Source of the DNA: Prevotella sp. UBA2711
GTDB lineage: Bacteria > Bacteroidota > Bacteroidia > Bacteroidales > Bacteroidaceae
Direction of reading: 5' to 3'
Assembly (NCBI GenBank): GCA_002354095.1
Contig: DEKX01000045.1
Span: forward strand, 56,469-117,144
Length of the DNA stretch: 60,676 nt
A program made the translations under genes and the position numbers. The notes below the pieces were generated by a model. That model had not been told where the DNA came from and searched no databases. It worked only from the letters and a program-made list of their open reading frames with translations. This document shows positions 22,410 to 32,164 of the stretch, piece after piece (position 1 is the stretch's first letter; each line of letters begins with the position of its first letter).

Positions 22410-25159
22410 GCCTTTCCACATAATTGTGCAAATGGACAATAGCGACAGGTCTTGGCATCCGAAGCCGGTGCGAAGGGAATGTCGGGATTGAACATTTCAT
22501 CTACACACATTTGCAGCTTTTCATGAAACTCCTGCATGAAAGGTGTCACATCCACCACTTTCTCCTTGCCAAAACAGAGGGTTGGGTCATAGTCGTCCGC
22601 AGCCGAATGCTGGATAAAGAGTAGGGCAGGGCTGACGGGAAGGTTGTCAGGATTGATGCGCTGATCTTTCTTCACGATACCACTGTATAATAATGTCTGC
22701 AAGTAGTAGCCGTTATGGGAGTCGTTGGTAGCAAATATGCTTTCGACATCAGGCAGAGCGGTCAGTTTGCCACCGCCCGTTTTATAGTCAATCACGCGAA
22801 TGCGCTCCTGTCCGTCAATCACTACTGCATCCAGTCGGTCGATGTTGCCGCCAATGGTTGTTGTCCATGACGAATTGCCTGTATGAATGGTGAAGTCCTT
22901 GTGCACATCATATTCCAACTGATAGATGGTGAATGGAGCCAACTGCAGGTCGAGTTGCAATAACTGACGGATATAGTAGATAATCACTTCACGATTAATG
23001 AGTTGCAATCCGTTGTATTCCTTATTGGTAATCTGTTCGCGGAAGGCACGGTCAACCGCCATTTCTATCGCTATCTTAGAATCGAGCACTTGCTTTATCT
23101 GTATTTTATCAATATGGTGGCTCTGTTGCATCATCTGCTGATAGATATACTGTGCAGCAGCATGGAATACAATACCAAACAGACGGTCGTCAATCTGTAT
23201 TTCCTCCTCTTCCAGTTCCTTCAGTCCACAGGCATACCGATAGAAGAACATCAGCTGACAGCGGCGATACGTATTGATGGCTGTAGGTGTCAGCAAAGCC
23301 CGATGGGTATCTTCCTTCTTCTCAAAAAGCGCCTGCAATTGTTGCATCACCTGAGGTGTCTTCTGAATGGGTTCTGCCTGGTGGAAAATCGTTTGCTGAC
23401 CGGCTTTCAGCGCATATTGATGAATGTCGTGCCCGCTTTCTACAAGGAGCTGGAGCATAAAACGACTCATCTCCCCCGTATGTCCGTCTTCCGTAGAGTT
23501 GTTGTAAACCAACGTAATATCAGAGGCACGTTGCAGAATACGATGGAAATAATAAGAGTAGATGGACGTCTTATGGTCAACGGTCGTCAATTCGTAAGCC
23601 TTACGCAGACTGTGTGGGATGAACGAACTGTCATTGACTCCCTTAGGCATATTACCCTCATTGCATGACAGCAGTAGCACATGGTCGAAATCAAGGTTGC
23701 GCGACTCCAGGATTCCCATGATCTGAATACCTTCTGCTGGTTCGCCGTGGAAAGGAATCGAAGTTGACTGCACCAGTTGGGTCAGCAGTCGCTGAAGGGT
23801 AGAGGTGTCAACAGCCAAATCACCACTGCCCACCAATGTTACCAGACGGTTAAGGAGGGTATAGGCACGAAACAGTGATTCGTCACGTAGCGAATCTTCT
23901 GCATCCTCTTGGTTTGCTTGTTGACCTATATGCCGAATAAGGTCTGCCACCCAGCGCAACAATGATTCCGTCTGGAAGAGTCCTGAAGGATGATAACTGT
24001 CTAACAATTCGTCGGTTAGATATTTTGCGTAAGGGTGATGTTTAATGGCATTCAGCAGTCGGGGACGGTAACTTCCTGTCTGGAGATTCATCAACAACTG
24101 GATGAGTGAAGCAATGGGCGTCAGTGCCAAGGGGTAGCCCGTCGTGATGTTAGATTTTTCAACCTCTGAGGGAATGCTGTGTATGACCAAAGGCAACAGC
24201 TGTTCGTCGCAGAGCAGGATAGCCGTCCGTCGTCCGTCGGCATAACGCCCTTTTTCGCGTAGCCAGTTGCTGACGTAGTGCGCCTGTATGCTTTCAGTTG
24301 GCGCTGAAATGAACTGAATATTCTTCGGTTGCTGAAACTGGCGATAAATAGCTTCGTTTTTGGTATCCAGTTCATTAGGAAACCGGTCAAGATATTGCGA
24401 AATATAGTGCCCAGCCTCATGCTGTTGCATGTAGTAATGGTCGAAATCCCAATAGAAGAAAGCCTTTCCTTCCTTCTTCAACTTGAGGAATAGACGTTGT
24501 TCCACTTGGTGCAGGAGATTAAAGCCAACGAAGAGGTAACGGTCGTATTCAAAGGTGAGATGTTCATCTTCGGCTACTTCACGATACAATGCTCCTTCAT
24601 AGGCCAGTTGCTGTTTCTCCAGAAGGCGGTTATAATGATGATAGATGTCAGCAAAGCGGCTCCACAATTGTATGAAGCGCTTTTTCAGTTCGCTGTTATG
24701 GTCGTCCGAGAAATTACTGAAGAACTGCTTAATCACGGCACGCTGCTCATCAGTCAGATAACTGATATCATCAAGTTCGTGGATGTCACGCAAATTGGCA
24801 AATACCTTATCGGCATCTGCCATATTCTTATCGATATCGTCAAAATCTGCCAGCAATAGCTGTCCCCAACCGTAGAAACGGTCGAGCGTCTCGTCTATGC
24901 CTGTACATGCGGTAAACGACTTATAGAGGTCGCACACCAGTTTAATAGGGTCGGCAACTGTGCGCTGGGCATGTGAACGGAACAGGTCACTAATGGTGAT
25001 ATAGACAGGACTCCAGATAGGGCGACCTGCCAGACGCGCCAGATGTTCGTTGATGAACAACGAGGCACGTTTGTTCGGGAAGACAATAGCTGTACGCGAC
25101 AGGTCGTGCCCATACTTGCGGATGATATCCTCGGCTACATATTCTAAAAAACTCTTCAT
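22406..25159 (-). CDS. addB: AddB-type helicase-nuclease subunit
   Basis: 917 aa. The N-terminal two thirds are helicase-like but lack a Walker A (the start reads TAIVFPNKRASLF, no GxGKT), so this half is not expected to hydrolyse ATP. The C-terminus is a PD-(D/E)XK nuclease with IRVIDYKTGGG near residue 800. Four cysteines that fit the AddB iron-sulfur staple are present: one in RRCQLMFFYRYACG near 640 and three in CRYCPFAQLC at the extreme C-terminus. With AddA it processes double-strand breaks for recombination. It starts 1 nt into the AddA stop (TGATG), so the pair is coupled. Confidence 0.88.
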   Translation of the reverse strand: MKSFLEYVAEDIIRKYGHDLSRTAIVFPNKRASLFINEHLARLAGRPIWSPVYITISDLFRSHAQRTVADPIKLVCDLYKSFTACTGIDETLDRFYGWGQLLLADFDDIDKNMADADKVFANLRDIHELDDISYLTDEQRAVIKQFFSNFSDDHNSELKKRFIQLWSRFADIYHHYNRLLEKQQLAYEGALYREVAEDEHLTFEYDRYLFVGFNLLHQVEQRLFLKLKKEGKAFFYWDFDHYYMQQHEAGHYISQYLDRFPNELDTKNEAIYRQFQQPKNIQFISAPTESIQAHYVSNWLREKGRYADGRRTAILLCDEQLLPLVIHSIPSEVEKSNITTGYPLALTPIASLIQLLMNLQTGSYRPRLLNAIKHHPYAKYLTDELLDSYHPSGLFQTESLLRWVADLIRHIGQQANQEDAEDSLRDESLFRAYTLLNRLVTLVGSGDLAVDTSTLQRLLTQLVQSTSIPFHGEPAEGIQIMGILESRNLDFDHVLLLSCNEGNMPKGVNDSSFIPHSLRKAYELTTVDHKTSIYSYYFHRILQRASDITLVYNNSTEDGHTGEMSRFMLQLLVESGHDIHQYALKAGQQTIFHQAEPIQKTPQVMQQLQALFEKKEDTHRALLTPTAINTYRRCQLMFFYRYACGLKELEEEEIQIDDRLFGIVFHAAAQYIYQQMMQQSHHIDKIQIKQVLDSKIAIEMAVDRAFREQITNKEYNGLQLINREVIIYYIRQLLQLDLQLAPFTIYQLEYDVHKDFTIHTGNSSWTTTIGGNIDRLDAVVIDGQERIRVIDYKTGGGKLTALPDVESIFATNDSHNGYYLQTLLYSGIVKKDQRINPDNLPVSPALLFIQHSAADDYDPTLCFGKEKVVDVTPFMQEFHEKLQMCVDEMFNPDIPFAPASDAKTCRYCPFAQLCGKA

Positions 25160-28100
25160 CAGCTCACCTTTTCTATCTTGTTACTATATACATACCATAA
25201 ATAGCCCTCCACTTCGGAATGACCCATTTCGTGCAATAATTGCATGTACTGGTGTACCTGCTCCTGATATTCAGGACGCGGACGACCGAATTTGAAATCG
25301 ACTACCACCATCTTCTGCCCATCGCTCATCACACGGTCAGGGCGACGTTCAACAACTTTGCCGGTGGCATCGGTAAACAGAATGGCACATTCGTTATAGA
25401 GCGTCCACTTATTGGAGAACCAATCCCTGACTCGTGGGTCTTCCAGACGCTTGCGGAGCAGGGCAGTGACTTTGGCTGCCGTAATATCCTCGTCATAAAG
25501 AACACCTTCCTGCTCCAACTGCTGTAGGGCGGAGGTAATATCGTCCGTCGTACGGATGGTAGAAAATACGTGGTGCAGAATACTACCCATCTTGATATAG
25601 CCCTGCTGTGAAGTCTCGTCCTCATCGGTCCTGACAAACTCACGACTCTGATTACTCTGTCGGAATTCGGTCCTGTTTGTGAAGGTTTGCAGTTCTACCG
25701 GCAATTGACTGGACTCCTGAAGGAAAACATTCTCTGAACGTTTCTTTGTTTGTTTGGCTTCCGCATAGAGGGTACCGTAGGAGAAGAACATTTCGGTTTT
25801 CTCATCTTCCGTACCTTCCAAGAGGGTATTGTCTAAATTCAAAGCAGGCAATACACTTTCTATCAGATAAGAACGGGTTGACTTCGACTTCCGTTTACCT
25901 ATGATAAACAGATTCTTACAGGCTCTGGTAAATGCCACATACAAAAGATTCAGATTATCAACGGTCAGTTGCAGGTGTTCGTCCAGATAATCATTCTGAT
26001 AGATACTCCCCATCATCTTACTGCTATAATCCACAGGTATGACGGGCATCTCGCCAAAGGGCATTTCCTGAGGCTCACACCAAACGACTCCTCCACGCTC
26101 CAGACGCCAGTCGCAGAAGGGCAATAGTACATGGTCGTACTCCAATCCCTTACTCTTATGGATAGTGAGAATGCGGATGCCTTGCAATTCATCACTCTGA
26201 ATAGTCTTCTTATATAATTCCGTTTCCCATATCTCGATAAAGGCATCAATACCCGTACTGTTCTCTAAAGCAAAATCAGTCAGACAGTCATAGAAGGTAC
26301 AAACGTAAGCACTCTGTCCTTTCAGACGTTGCAGTTCGAAGATGTCATATAGCCGTTCTGTCAATTCATAAAGCGACAGCATCAGCAGTTCGTCAAAATG
26401 CTGGATATAGTCTTGGGGAAGGAAATCGTCCAAATGGACACCTCTCAATAATAAGACATCATCGGTGATGGTCTCGCCCAGCACATCCTGGCGATAAGCT
26501 TTCACGATACGGGCTTTCGTCAGTTGGTCTGTGGGGTGGGTGAGCAGTCGCAGTGCATCAATCAGTAGCAGCACAGCTGTAGAGGCATCCAAACGGAAGG
26601 CTTCATCACTCACGATGTTGACTTCTGGCATTTCGGTTGCGAAGTAGTTGGCTATCGTGGTAATGATGTCATTGGTACGTACCAGAATAGCAATATCATT
26701 CTGAGAAACACCATGTTGCATTAGTTCGTCAATGGTTTCCTTTATATATGATAAGGTGTGCTCCTGATAGTCTTCTGAAGGTAACAACCGAACTTCCACA
26801 TAACCCTTTTCGGCACGATGGTCTGGAACATCTTGGCGGACATCGGCATAGGCATTCACCAACTGTTGTGCACCCGATTCGTTCTGTTCACTCAGTGCCT
26901 GTTGTTCCTGCAAGGCAGCCTGTTGGAAGAAGGCATTATTGAAATTGATGATATGACGCTCAGAACGATAATTCGTCTGGAGAGGTAGCACGTCCATCAT
27001 CTCCTTGGAAAACTGCTGATCGATATTGTTCAGCAATCGCCAGTCACCTGAACGCCAGCGGTAGATACTCTGTTTGACATCACCCACAATGAGATTCTCA
27101 GAACCCTCATGACTCATGCATTCGTTCATCAGGATTCTGAAGTTCTGCCATTGTACGGTACTGGTGTCCTGAAACTCGTCAATCATGATATAGTGGAGTT
27201 GGGCACCAATCTTCTCAAAGATAAACGGGGTATCGCTTTCCTGGATGAGCGAATGCAGCAGGTGTTGGGTATTTCCCAACAGGAAGACATTGGCTTCGTC
27301 ATTGATGTCTTTCACTTTCTGTTCAATACTGCCCAGCAGTCGCAGATTATTCAGATGCGCCAGCGTCAGTTGGGCTGACTGAAAGAGTTTCCATTGTATT
27401 TCACGCTCTTCCATCGCATAGCGCAACATGGGCATCAATACCTGATCGGCCAATAGGTGCAGTTCTTCTGAACGGGGATTGGTCTTGGCATACCAGTTCT
27501 CTGGAGCTTCCAATGCTTTGGCTGCTGTGACGTTCACGATAGCAGGACTGAAATCACCATTCTTGATTTTCAGAAAGAAACCGGATACGCCCCGACTGCC
27601 CATTTTGATATCTGCCACACTGAAACCTTCCTGTTCGAGAGTGTCGAAATAGGATGCAGCAATGGCGGTCATCCGTTCTTTCGCTTTGTCACGTATCTCA
27701 CGAAGCGTCTGTGTGTATCTTTCGAAGAATCCGTCTTCCGATAATTTTTCATTCAGTTCCTGTCGGTGTTCCTTGTAGTAGTCGCGGAAAATGGTCTTGC
27801 CGAAGTTCTTGATGTCGCGTATGAAACTGGTTTTCTTTTCATCACTGCTGCTCCAGCTCTTTTCTTCACTCAGGCTGTGCATGATGTAGTGCAACATCCA
27901 TTGCAGAATGGCATCGGTATGTTTCAACTGGTCCACCAATTGATCTACAGCCATTTCCTCTGCCTGGTCGCCGTTCAGCCCGACACGCAGATTTGCTGTC
28001 AGTTCCAATTCTCTTGCCAGATTGCGCAATACACTTTGGAAAAAGGTATCAATGGTCTGCACCCTGAAACTGTTATAGTTGTGCAGTAACAGATGCAAAG

Positions 28101-28389
28101 CCTCACCAGCCCGTTGTCTGATGATGTCAGAACTCAATCCTGTTGATTCCTGTACCTTGGCAAGATAATTATCTGAATCAGGCAGCTGTTTCCAGATGCC
28201 ATACAGTTGACTGAGAATACGCATCTTCATTTCTTCTGTTGCCTTATTGGTAAAGGTAACAGCAAGAATAGACCGATAATTCAGCGGATTTATAACCAGC
28301 AACTTGATATATTCGGTGGCAAGGGTAAAGGTTTTCCCGCTACCTGCACTGGCTTTATATACGACAAGAGGTTTTCTGACTTCTACCAT
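25159..28389 (-). CDS. addA: AddA-type UvrD-family helicase-nuclease
   Basis: 1076 aa superfamily 1A helicase with C-terminal nuclease. Motifs in order: Walker A VYKASAGSGKTFTL (about 9-22), TFTNKATEEM near 45, Walker B MIDEFQDTS near 405, LIVGDVKQSIYRWR near 435, TIHKSKGLEYDHVLLPF near 745 and LLYVAFTRACKNL near 810. The nuclease part has GSILHHVFS near 940 and RRPDRVMSDG followed by VVVDFKFG near 1040. With AddB it forms the end-processing nuclease used by many Bacteroidota instead of RecBCD. Its first 7 nt overlap the end of the DUF5686 gene upstream. Confidence 0.92.
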   Translation of the reverse strand: MVEVRKPLVVYKASAGSGKTFTLATEYIKLLVINPLNYRSILAVTFTNKATEEMKMRILSQLYGIWKQLPDSDNYLAKVQESTGLSSDIIRQRAGEALHLLLHNYNSFRVQTIDTFFQSVLRNLARELELTANLRVGLNGDQAEEMAVDQLVDQLKHTDAILQWMLHYIMHSLSEEKSWSSSDEKKTSFIRDIKNFGKTIFRDYYKEHRQELNEKLSEDGFFERYTQTLREIRDKAKERMTAIAASYFDTLEQEGFSVADIKMGSRGVSGFFLKIKNGDFSPAIVNVTAAKALEAPENWYAKTNPRSEELHLLADQVLMPMLRYAMEEREIQWKLFQSAQLTLAHLNNLRLLGSIEQKVKDINDEANVFLLGNTQHLLHSLIQESDTPFIFEKIGAQLHYIMIDEFQDTSTVQWQNFRILMNECMSHEGSENLIVGDVKQSIYRWRSGDWRLLNNIDQQFSKEMMDVLPLQTNYRSERHIINFNNAFFQQAALQEQQALSEQNESGAQQLVNAYADVRQDVPDHRAEKGYVEVRLLPSEDYQEHTLSYIKETIDELMQHGVSQNDIAILVRTNDIITTIANYFATEMPEVNIVSDEAFRLDASTAVLLLIDALRLLTHPTDQLTKARIVKAYRQDVLGETITDDVLLLRGVHLDDFLPQDYIQHFDELLMLSLYELTERLYDIFELQRLKGQSAYVCTFYDCLTDFALENSTGIDAFIEIWETELYKKTIQSDELQGIRILTIHKSKGLEYDHVLLPFCDWRLERGGVVWCEPQEMPFGEMPVIPVDYSSKMMGSIYQNDYLDEHLQLTVDNLNLLYVAFTRACKNLFIIGKRKSKSTRSYLIESVLPALNLDNTLLEGTEDEKTEMFFSYGTLYAEAKQTKKRSENVFLQESSQLPVELQTFTNRTEFRQSNQSREFVRTDEDETSQQGYIKMGSILHHVFSTIRTTDDITSALQQLEQEGVLYDEDITAAKVTALLRKRLEDPRVRDWFSNKWTLYNECAILFTDATGKVVERRPDRVMSDGQKMVVVDFKFGRPRPEYQEQVHQYMQLLHEMGHSEVEGYLWYVYSNKIEKVS

Positions 28390-30431
28390 TTTCTGAATAA
28401 TTCGAAGGTAAATTTTATTTCGAACTTCTGGAATTTTGTATTAAGGAAATTACCAAAAGCACCTAATGAAAAGAATCTGGTGGAGAAACCATATCCCAAC
28501 TCTGAATACATCCTGGTATGCTGGATGGAGAGCAGATTCAAATAGAAACGCTCCACCTCTATCTGCTTTCCTATAATAGGAACAAAGGATAGGAAGAGTA
28601 GGGGAGATTCGTAAGAAGCATGAAGACGGGCATAATAGTTCGATTGGTTATACCACTGACTGTTGAGTAATTGGAAATTACAGGTCCAGTCGTCTTCTGG
28701 TCCACCAGGAATATACCGGTCGCGGAAATTGGTATAGTCCAGAAAGAACGATGTGTCGTGATGAGAATAGAATCCGAATCCTCCGCGTACGTTAATCAAT
28801 CGAAGACTGGGCAGGCGGAATTTATGACTGGCATCAAACTCATAACGCCCGTATGCCAGATTCGAACCCAGTATTCCCTTGATACTCTGTTCCCAGTTAA
28901 AGGTGAAGAGTGGCCCTCGCTTCCAAGGGGTAATACGTAGGGTAAGGGTAGGGGCAAAGCTTCGATATTCCATCGGCAAGTCGAATGCCCGCATTCCTGA
29001 TTTGTTGACGGCTTTGCGCAGGTGGAACACGAGACCCGACTTGATTTCAAGCCAATCGTAGGCAACCACATTATTCGCGGCCTGTATATAGTGGTCCGTG
29101 AAATAGTCAAGTTGCATGTTCTGATATTCTTTTATGGAATCGTTGGGGAACTTCTCCTTCAGCACTTCCAATATACTGGAATTAGAAATGCGGTTACCAT
29201 TGGCAAATACTATTTCGGCATAACCGTTGCGCTTGGGGTTATAGGTCATGCGTACCGGAGTGTAGTGGTAGAATTGCTTTTGTTTGAAGTTATAACCTAT
29301 CTGTGGCTCAATACTCAGATATCTGTGTCTGTTCCAATTATAACGTAATCCTAATTGCAATTTATACGAAATACCACGGCTACGACTATAACTCAGATAT
29401 TGAGGATTGATGATGGGCGACAGACTGAAATTGGCGCCAAAGGCTTCTGTATGCGAACTGCTGACCAAACGGTCGCCTATATCCCAAAGGACGTCACCCA
29501 GTGTACGCTTGCGACGTTGCAGCGTGTCGATTTGTGCTTCCCGCTGTTCTCGCTCCAATCTGGCCATTTCTTCCTCATGGTCATACTTCCGATAGATATC
29601 CAATTCATCTTCACGTAATTGCACCGTCCTGAGTGTATCCATTTTCTTACGGTCTTCTATGCCACGCAGTGAGTCAGGCAGGGTGGTAGGGGCGTTGAAA
29701 GTGGAAAGATAGTGGGCATCCAGTTTATTACCCATAAAATTAAACTTCATGTCGGTCTTGCACCTCTGTGGATAAATGGAATTAAATTCATCCGTTCCCA
29801 TCGTCACATCAATATGGAAGTCTAACATATCGAATTGACCATCGTAAGCGGTGTAAATAATTCTACCGGTATTGGGATCAACCAGCGCATAACCTGTCAC
29901 TAACTGTGTGTTTTTCAGCCTGGGACGGAATGATACCTTCGCCATATTATTACCCATATTCTCCGTCTCATAGTGATAGTAATTCCTGTTCCTCCGATGA
30001 AATGGTGAAAGCAACTTTTCCTTGTATAATGTATTATCATACAGTGTAGGTGTCAGATAACTGGAGAAGGCTTCACTGAGTTGTCGGTCGTGCGGTATCG
30101 TATTGCTGATTATCTGTGGTCTGATAATGACATCGTCATTCGCATTGAATTCCGTCTTTCCATAAATCTCGGAAATAAACAGGCGCTGATCTTTTGCCAC
30201 AGCATACAGGGTAGGGACCAAGAACATCGTGAAGTTCCTGCGTTTGGTTTCTACCGTATAGCGCAAATAGGTATTCAAGCTACCTGACTCGTGCTGATAG
30301 GCATAATTTCTCTTGTAACTCCATATCTTATTCAGCAAGACGGAGTCAGACTTAGTCTTTGAAAAACAAATGGTGGGCATGAAAATTAACATGCTCACCA
30401 TCATGGTTATGATATGCGCTTTTAACTTCAC
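28383..30431 (-). CDS. DUF5686-type outer-membrane protein
   Basis: 682 aa. It has an N-terminal signal peptide (VKLKAHIITMM... to CFSKTKSD), a soluble part to about residue 300 including an E/R-rich helical stretch, then a repeated aromatic beta-strand pattern to the end, ending FELFRKW as an outer-membrane barrel would. It resembles DUF5686-family proteins of Bacteroidota; the usual carboxypeptidase-like leading domain is absent. The start at 30431 is GTG; the next option is the ATG pair at 30404/30401, which would lose the positive signal-peptide start. A -7-like TAATTTTGG lies 3 nt before the GTG. Function unknown. Confidence 0.6.
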   Translation of the reverse strand: MKLKAHIITMMVSMLIFMPTICFSKTKSDSVLLNKIWSYKRNYAYQHESGSLNTYLRYTVETKRRNFTMFLVPTLYAVAKDQRLFISEIYGKTEFNANDDVIIRPQIISNTIPHDRQLSEAFSSYLTPTLYDNTLYKEKLLSPFHRRNRNYYHYETENMGNNMAKVSFRPRLKNTQLVTGYALVDPNTGRIIYTAYDGQFDMLDFHIDVTMGTDEFNSIYPQRCKTDMKFNFMGNKLDAHYLSTFNAPTTLPDSLRGIEDRKKMDTLRTVQLREDELDIYRKYDHEEEMARLEREQREAQIDTLQRRKRTLGDVLWDIGDRLVSSSHTEAFGANFSLSPIINPQYLSYSRSRGISYKLQLGLRYNWNRHRYLSIEPQIGYNFKQKQFYHYTPVRMTYNPKRNGYAEIVFANGNRISNSSILEVLKEKFPNDSIKEYQNMQLDYFTDHYIQAANNVVAYDWLEIKSGLVFHLRKAVNKSGMRAFDLPMEYRSFAPTLTLRITPWKRGPLFTFNWEQSIKGILGSNLAYGRYEFDASHKFRLPSLRLINVRGGFGFYSHHDTSFFLDYTNFRDRYIPGGPEDDWTCNFQLLNSQWYNQSNYYARLHASYESPLLFLSFVPIIGKQIEVERFYLNLLSIQHTRMYSELGYGFSTRFFSLGAFGNFLNTKFQKFEIKFTFELFRKW

Positions 30432-30434
30432 ACC

Positions 30435-30443
30435 CCAAAATTA
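30435..30443 (-). promoter_or_regulatory. Possible -7 element of the DUF5686-addA-addB operon
   Basis: The minus strand reads TAATTTTGG. If used, transcription would begin at or within the GTG start, favouring the internal ATG at 30404. The rpoD gene ends only 27 bp upstream, so read-through is an alternative. Confidence 0.35.
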
Positions 30444-30469
30444 TTAAAATAATTTGAAGTGGCAAAGTT

Positions 30470-31342
30470 TTAGCCTAAATATTTCATCAAAATGCGTGCA
30501 TTTCCTGATTCGCGGAGTTTGGCGATACTCTTTTCACGTATCTGGCGCACACGTTCGCGGGTCAAGCCCAATCTGTCACCGATTTCCTCCAGACCTTTTT
30601 CATGGCAACCGATACCGAAACATTCGCGGATAATGGTAATCTCACGATCCTTTAATACTTTCTGCAGAACGGTGTTCAGTTCCTGTGCCATTGATTCGTG
30701 GTCAACCTGACGGTCTGTACGAGAATCTTCACCACTGGCCATCACATCCAACATACAGTTGTCTTCACCATCCTGGAAAGGAGCGTCGATAGATACGTGG
30801 TGGCCATCTGCCATCAGACTCTGTCCAATCTTGTCCTCGTCCAAATTAGTAGCTTCGCTCAATTCCGAAACAGATGGATGACGCTGATTCTCCTGCTCGA
30901 ACTTATTAATCTCATGGTTAATCTTATTCAAACTGCCCACCTGGTTCAGTGGCAGACGAACGATTCGACTTTGCTCAGCAATAGCCTGCAGAATACTCTG
31001 ACGAATCCACCATACAGCATAAGAAATGAACTTAAAACCACGTGTTTCATCAAATTTCTGTGCAGCTTTAATCAATCCAATGTTACCCTCATCAATCAAG
31101 TCAGTCAGCGTCAATCCCTGATGCTGATACTGCTTAGCCACAGATACTACGAATCGCAGATTGGCTGTCACCAGCTTGTCTTTGGCACGTTCACCTTCAG
31201 GACCTCCTTTACGAATCTTCTGAGCTAACTCAATTTCTTCGTCAATACTAATCAGAGGTGCACGTCCAATTTCCACCAGATATTTATCCAGTGCCTCACT
31301 TGAACGATTCGTAATGCTCTTTTGAATCTTTAATTGTCTCAT
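30470..31342 (-). CDS. rpoD: Primary RNA polymerase sigma factor (RpoD/SigA)
   Basis: 290 aa sigma-70 of the short Bacteroidota type with no region 1.1. Region 1.2: ALDKYLVEIGRAPLIS (near 15-30). Regions 2.1-2.4: DLIDEGNIGLIKAAQKFD, then FISYAVWWIRQSILQAIAEQ. Region 3: HPSVSELSEATNLD. Region 4.2: LEEIGDRLGLTRERVRQIRE. The start at 31342 (MRQLKIQKSITNRSSEALDKY) is the conserved one; an ATG at 31381 would add 13 basic residues not seen in the family. This factor would recognise the TTG/TAnnTTTG promoters listed here. Confidence 0.95.
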   Translation of the reverse strand: MRQLKIQKSITNRSSEALDKYLVEIGRAPLISIDEEIELAQKIRKGGPEGERAKDKLVTANLRFVVSVAKQYQHQGLTLTDLIDEGNIGLIKAAQKFDETRGFKFISYAVWWIRQSILQAIAEQSRIVRLPLNQVGSLNKINHEINKFEQENQRHPSVSELSEATNLDEDKIGQSLMADGHHVSIDAPFQDGEDNCMLDVMASGEDSRTDRQVDHESMAQELNTVLQKVLKDREITIIRECFGIGCHEKGLEEIGDRLGLTRERVRQIREKSIAKLRESGNARILMKYLG

Positions 31343-31413
31343 TATTCCTTTTCTCTTTTTCCTTAACTGCTTGAAAATCAAGCTTGTGTACCAATTTTAA
31401 CCGTTAAACGATG

Positions 31414-31422
31414 CAAAATTAC
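31414..31422 (-). promoter_or_regulatory. -7 element of rpoD
   Basis: The minus strand reads TAATTTTGC, a full consensus match after a long T-tract, about 70 nt upstream of the ATG at 31342. The 165-bp gap between rpoD and the TRIC gene holds nothing else recognisable. Confidence 0.6.
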
Positions 31423-31546
31423 AAAAAAAAACAATACGTTGTTCTCCAAACACCAAATATTTTTTCTTAAAAATGGTTAAGCTAAAACGAACGGAGAGTG
31501 ATTCTAGTATACTCTATTTATCATAATGCTTATTCAAGGTTTAAAG

Positions 31547-32164
31547 CTATTCACTTTTAAGGATGGGCAAAGAAAGATGGTATTTCATGGCAAGGAATCT
31601 CATCAGGCACGTAACAAGGAACGATGTGATTACAGTCACCTCAATGGGCATTCCCAGTACGTCGAGTATCCAATACACCAAACCGCCAAGCAAGGCAGCC
31701 ATCGCATAAATTTCCTTGTGGAAAATCACGGGTTCATTATTTAATAACACATCACGGATAACGCCTCCTGCAGCACCCGTAATACATCCCATAATAATGG
31801 CTACCCAATATGGTTGACCAAACAATATAGATTTCTGAATACCGGCTATATTAAACAATGCCAATCCCAAGGTGTCAAATACAAACCACGTATTGCGCAG
31901 CTGTTCCAGATGCTTGGCAAATATAACTACAAAACCTAATGCCACAGCTGTGCATATTATATAAAAAGGATTAGTCATCCAGAAAGGCGTTGTACCGAGC
32001 ATCACGTCACGCAATGTTCCACCGCCAATAGCTACGGCAATACCGCATACATACCCGCCAAACCAGTCGAAATGCTTGGCTGCTGCATGTCGTATTCCGG
32101 AAATAGCAAATGCAAAAGTGCCCAGAAATTCAATCAGTTGCTGTACAAGAGCGTCGTATTCCAT
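31547..32164 (-). CDS. TRIC-type cation channel family protein (UPF0126)
   Basis: 205 aa, about seven hydrophobic helices in two similar halves. Each half carries the family glycine-rich signature: AIGGGTLRDVMLG near residue 45 and ITGAAGGVIRDVLLN near 125. Bacterial homologues form trimeric cation (K+) channels. Its ATG overlaps the rarA stop by 1 nt (TAATG), so translation is coupled to rarA, though no functional link is evident. Confidence 0.88.
   Translation of the reverse strand: MEYDALVQQLIEFLGTFAFAISGIRHAAAKHFDWFGGYVCGIAVAIGGGTLRDVMLGTTPFWMTNPFYIICTAVALGFVVIFAKHLEQLRNTWFVFDTLGLALFNIAGIQKSILFGQPYWVAIIMGCITGAAGGVIRDVLLNNEPVIFHKEIYAMAALLGGLVYWILDVLGMPIEVTVITSFLVTCLMRFLAMKYHLSLPILKSE

Noticed and set aside
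22424..23668. Plus-strand frames opposite addB
   Set aside because: Several open frames with His/Leu-rich shadow composition; the addB nuclease motifs and Fe-S cysteines on the minus strand settle the coding strand.
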